Shown: positions 12,284-14,536 of the stretch, piece after piece
Numbering within the stretch: the stretch's first letter is position 1
Layout: each line of letters opens with the position of its first letter
Origin: Candidatus Heimdallarchaeota archaeon
GTDB lineage: Archaea > Asgardarchaeota > Heimdallarchaeia > Heimdallarchaeales > Kariarchaeaceae
Length of the DNA: 14,536 nucleotides
Assembly: GCA_021399405.1 (NCBI GenBank)
Contig: JAAFKL010000249.1
Span: 1 to 14,536 of the forward strand
Direction of reading: 5' to 3'
Position numbers and translations under genes: made by a program
The notes under the pieces: model-generated
Told to the model about the DNA's origin: nothing
The model's input: only the letters and a program-made list of their open reading frames with translations
Databases searched by the model: none

Positions 12284-13225
12284 TTACATTACTACTGGAT
12301 CTCCAGGAATTCTTTTGAATAATTGTACATCCCGAATATGAGGCATGCCTGTTAGGAAGCGAACTAGCCTTTCGACCCCAATTCCACCACCTGCACTAGG
12401 ACTTGTCTTTCCTTCCTTAGCCATTTCAATAAAACCTTCATATTGCTTTTCAAGTTTGTCAACTATCAATCTTTCGAGAATATCCTCGTATTCTGATTCT
12501 CGTTCCGCACCAGATAGGCCTTCACCGTAACCTTCAGGATATATGAGATCATAGTTGAGAAAATGCTCTCCCTCTCTACTTCTGTCTAATTTATCATAGA
12601 ATTCTCTCTTATGGCAAACAGCAAAGAATGGAGTAGAAGCTGCATAACTAGCTTTCGATTCCCAGTCTTCTCCATACTTATCAAATAATTCATGAGTGGT
12701 ATAAACTGGAAATACTTCTCCCCAAGGAGTCATTTCTCTACCCAGATTTTCCAATTCATCAGATGCCTTAAGTTCTACTGCTGTTCGAACATGTCTAATA
12801 ATTCCTTCAACCAACTTAAAGATGTCTGCCATTTTTGCATCTTTGAATTCAAAATCAACTTGTGAAAATTCAAATGCATGTCGACCAGAATCTCTTTGTT
12901 TTGCACTTTCAAGCCTAACGTTTGGGGATACAATATAAAACCTATGAAGACCCATCCCAATGGCAATCTGTTTATGGAGTATCATCGATTGGGTAAGCTG
13001 AAGTTTTTGTCCTTGATATTCAATTTCACCTGTCTTGATAACAGTAGATCCTGGATCTGGACCCAAAGGATCTGTAAATTTAGATAAAATGACAGGCATT
13101 ACCTGATCAATTTCCTCTGCTTCCATGAAGTCATGGATTGCCTTTAGTGCTACAGATTGTATCTTTGTAATCGCTCGTAGTTTTTCTTGTTCACTGATTG
13201 TTACTAACTTATTTTGTGTTAACAT
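12284..13225 (-). CDS. Archaeal asparagine synthetase related to asparaginyl-tRNA synthetase
   Basis: A class II aminoacyl-tRNA synthetase-like catalytic core of 313 residues with no N-terminal OB-fold anticodon-binding domain. This is the layout of the archaeal AsnRS-derived asparagine synthetase (AS-AR), which makes asparagine from aspartate, ATP and ammonia. Seen: the substrate-binding loop 'QLTQSMILHKQ' at 76-86; motif 2 with Arg104-Leu-Glu, GRHAFEFSQVDFE at 114-126; and motif 3 at the C-terminus, GGGIGVERLVRFLTG (279-293). The ending 'HIRDVQLFKRIPG' is like AspRS/AsnRS. A TATA box (TATTTAATAT) exactly 26 bases upstream supports the ATG and a leaderless mRNA. A free-standing AsnRS-like paralogue of unknown substrate is the main alternative. 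Confidence 0.9.
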   Translation of the reverse strand: MLTQNKLVTISEQEKLRAITKIQSVALKAIHDFMEAEEIDQVMPVILSKFTDPLGPDPGSTVIKTGEIEYQGQKLQLTQSMILHKQIAIGMGLHRFYIVSPNVRLESAKQRDSGRHAFEFSQVDFEFKDAKMADIFKLVEGIIRHVRTAVELKASDELENLGREMTPWGEVFPVYTTHELFDKYGEDWESKASYAASTPFFAVCHKREFYDKLDRSREGEHFLNYDLIYPEGYGEGLSGAERESEYEDILERLIVDKLEKQYEGFIEMAKEGKTSPSAGGGIGVERLVRFLTGMPHIRDVQLFKRIPGDPVVM

Positions 13226-13246
13226 ACATTCGATATTAACTCAATC

Positions 13247-13256
13247 ATATTAAATA
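13247..13256 (-). promoter_or_regulatory. TATA box of the asparagine synthetase gene
   Basis: TATTTAATAT on the minus strand is centred about 26 bases before the ATG at 13225, so the mRNA is predicted to be leaderless. Confidence 0.6.
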
Positions 13257-13376
13257 CTTACGATTAAATGGGAAAAAATTACAATAATTCATCAAAAATA
13301 ACAAAAATATTTCGGTTATATTATTGGGCCATCAGAAATATTCTTGAGTTTTTAAATAATTATCGTAAAAATAACA

Positions 13377-14536
13377 TTAATTAATATCCAAACTATTTTT
13401 ATCATTATTCTCTTTTAGATACTTGTGATACATTGGTGATTCATCAATAAAAGCAATTAGCACACTAATTAGCTTATTGTATTGTTCAATTCCTATTGGA
13501 GTGATTGAAACTACTTGTTTGACTGATCCATCAATTATTCGATCTTCAGAAATTATCAACTCATTTTCCTTTAGTGAGCGGATTTGGTTGCTAAAATCAG
13601 CCCACGAGATATCAAGTTTCTTTCTTATTTCGGCAGATGAAATAATAGTATTTTGTATGAGCACGCGACAAATAGCAAGCCTAGCGGGATGCATCAAATA
13701 CTTATGTTTGAGCATTTCTGGAGGAAATTCTTTTTCTAACTTTTCATTAATATTTTCCTTACTAATGAAGTTCTGTCCGATTACGAAATATGAAACTGTC
13801 TTATTACCAAAGATTTGAGTAATGATTTTGTTTGTATTGTTTGTAATCGAGTATCCAATTTTGAGGGGTACATCAAGACTTGATTTGGTAATATAATAAC
13901 TGGTACCTATGATAGAAAATAACCCTAGCAGTCCGCCCAATAGGATTTCGTTATCAAATATCAATATTTCTTCAAGATTATTTTGTGTGGGTTTTGTAAG
14001 ATCATCGGGTGTACTGAGATCAGGTGTATCGTTTGAAGTAATCGAGTCTGATACGCTGATTTCCGGGTTAAGCATTTCGTCTTTAACAATTATATTATCA
14101 ATACTTGAATTTCCTACCCATGATGTAAACATAAATTTTTGACTAGTAGTACTTGTATTTTCTGTCCAAGATAATATTAGCTCAGATTCGTAATAGATAT
14201 CCATTTTACCAGTTGAATCCCTATCAATTTTAATTGACTTTGTACCATTCTGATCACTATCAAATTTTATATTTCTGAAACCAGATGCTTCACCTGAGGC
14301 TAACCTTACAAGGTTTACACCTGGATAATATGTTGTGTAGCTTGGGTGTGCATACGAACTCAATACAAGCCCGTAACCATTCAACCCTCTCTCAGGTGCC
14401 TTCAAACCCGTCCAGTTGTAGTTAGAGGTTGCATCATTACTTATGAATTCGATAGTGGCGAAAGATTCGTTGTTTTCACCTATATTCCAATCGAAACTCC
14501 AGCTACCGTACGCAGTAGTACTGTTTCGTGTTGCTA
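13377..14536 (-). CDS. Membrane-anchored winged-helix regulator with extracellular domain (5' partial)
   Basis: The frame is open to the right edge; TTG at 14405 is only the first possible start codon inside the window, and upstream codons (for example GSWSFDWNIGENNESF) belong to the same domain. Order, numbered from 14405: an N-terminal beta-rich domain resembling LamG-type jelly rolls, ending 'FMFTSWVGNSSIDNIIVKDE' at about 110, with several N-x-S/T sequons; a Ser/Thr/Pro linker at 115-145; one membrane helix at 154-172 (ILLGGLLGLFSIIGTSYYIT); a cytoplasmic segment; and a winged helix at 238-312 with 'HPARLAICRVL', 'SSAEIRKKLDISWADFSNQI' and 'RSLKENELI'. It looks like a one-component regulator that senses an external ligand and binds DNA from the membrane. 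Target genes and ligand are unknown. Confidence 0.85.
   Translation of the reverse strand, partial: ATRNSTTAYGSWSFDWNIGENNESFATIEFISNDATSNYNWTGLKAPERGLNGYGLVLSSYAHPSYTTYYPGVNLVRLASGEASGFRNIKFDSDQNGTKSIKIDRDSTGKMDIYYESELILSWTENTSTTSQKFMFTSWVGNSSIDNIIVKDEMLNPEISVSDSITSNDTPDLSTPDDLTKPTQNNLEEILIFDNEILLGGLLGLFSIIGTSYYITKSSLDVPLKIGYSITNNTNKIITQIFGNKTVSYFVIGQNFISKENINEKLEKEFPPEMLKHKYLMHPARLAICRVLIQNTIISSAEIRKKLDISWADFSNQIRSLKENELIISEDRIIDGSVKQVVSITPIGIEQYNKLISVLIAFIDESPMYHKYLKENNDKNSLDIN

Noticed and set aside
12345..13087. Plus-strand frames inside the asparagine synthetase gene
   Set aside because: Antisense shadows of a gene with clear class II synthetase motifs.

Overview
The window is AT-rich archaeal DNA. 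Nearly every gene start has a TATA-like box centred about 25-27 bases upstream of the start codon, which means leaderless or almost leaderless transcripts. Shine-Dalgarno-like sites are few. Protein content supports an archaeon: an AsnRS-derived asparagine synthetase, a membrane-anchored winged-helix regulator, N-glycosylation sequons on surface proteins, and a candidate archaeal-type RNase P RNA. The TPR protein with a C-terminal longin/roadblock-like domain, a PlsC acyltransferase and a UbiA enzyme fit an Asgard (Promethearchaeota) lineage. That assignment is an inference, because no hallmark eukaryotic signature protein lies in the window.

Layout. 1-728: C-terminus of a cell-surface protein with Ig-like repeats, cut by the left edge. 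851-1348 (-): PrxQ-type peroxiredoxin. 1584-2057: YbaK-like aminoacyl-tRNA deacylase with an unresolved start. 2234-2512: small winged-helix protein. 2818-3333: coiled-coil protein. 3390-5789 (-): four separately promoted genes, namely a TerB-like helical protein, an ICMT/PEMT-type membrane methyltransferase, YwbE and a seven-helix membrane protein. 6139-6903: PlsC acyltransferase. 6913-8656 (-): five small genes, namely an unknown protein, an NTF2-like protein, a two-helix membrane protein, a Cys-rich zinc protein and a rhodanese. About 8780-9075: structured RNA, best read as RNase P RNA. 9238-10038: UbiA prenyltransferase. 10133-10411: DUF2277. 10586-12247: TPR protein with a sensor-like C-terminal domain. 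12284-13225 (-): asparagine synthetase. 13377-edge (-): membrane-anchored transcription regulator, cut by the right edge.

Genes are mostly monocistronic, so function must be read gene by gene. Recurring themes are redox and sulfur chemistry (peroxiredoxin, rhodanese, Cys-rich protein), membrane lipids and prenyl groups (PlsC, UbiA, ICMT-like), tRNA and amino-acid metabolism (YbaK, asparagine synthetase, RNase P RNA), and sensing at the cell surface (7TM protein, membrane-bound regulator).

Four plus-strand genes (YbaK, coiled coil, PlsC, TPR) have reading frames that continue upstream of the first usable ATG/GTG/TTG. In each, an upstream ATG lies one frame off. Either bases are missing from the assembly or these genes use unusual initiation. 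No tRNA, rRNA, CRISPR array or insertion sequence was seen.
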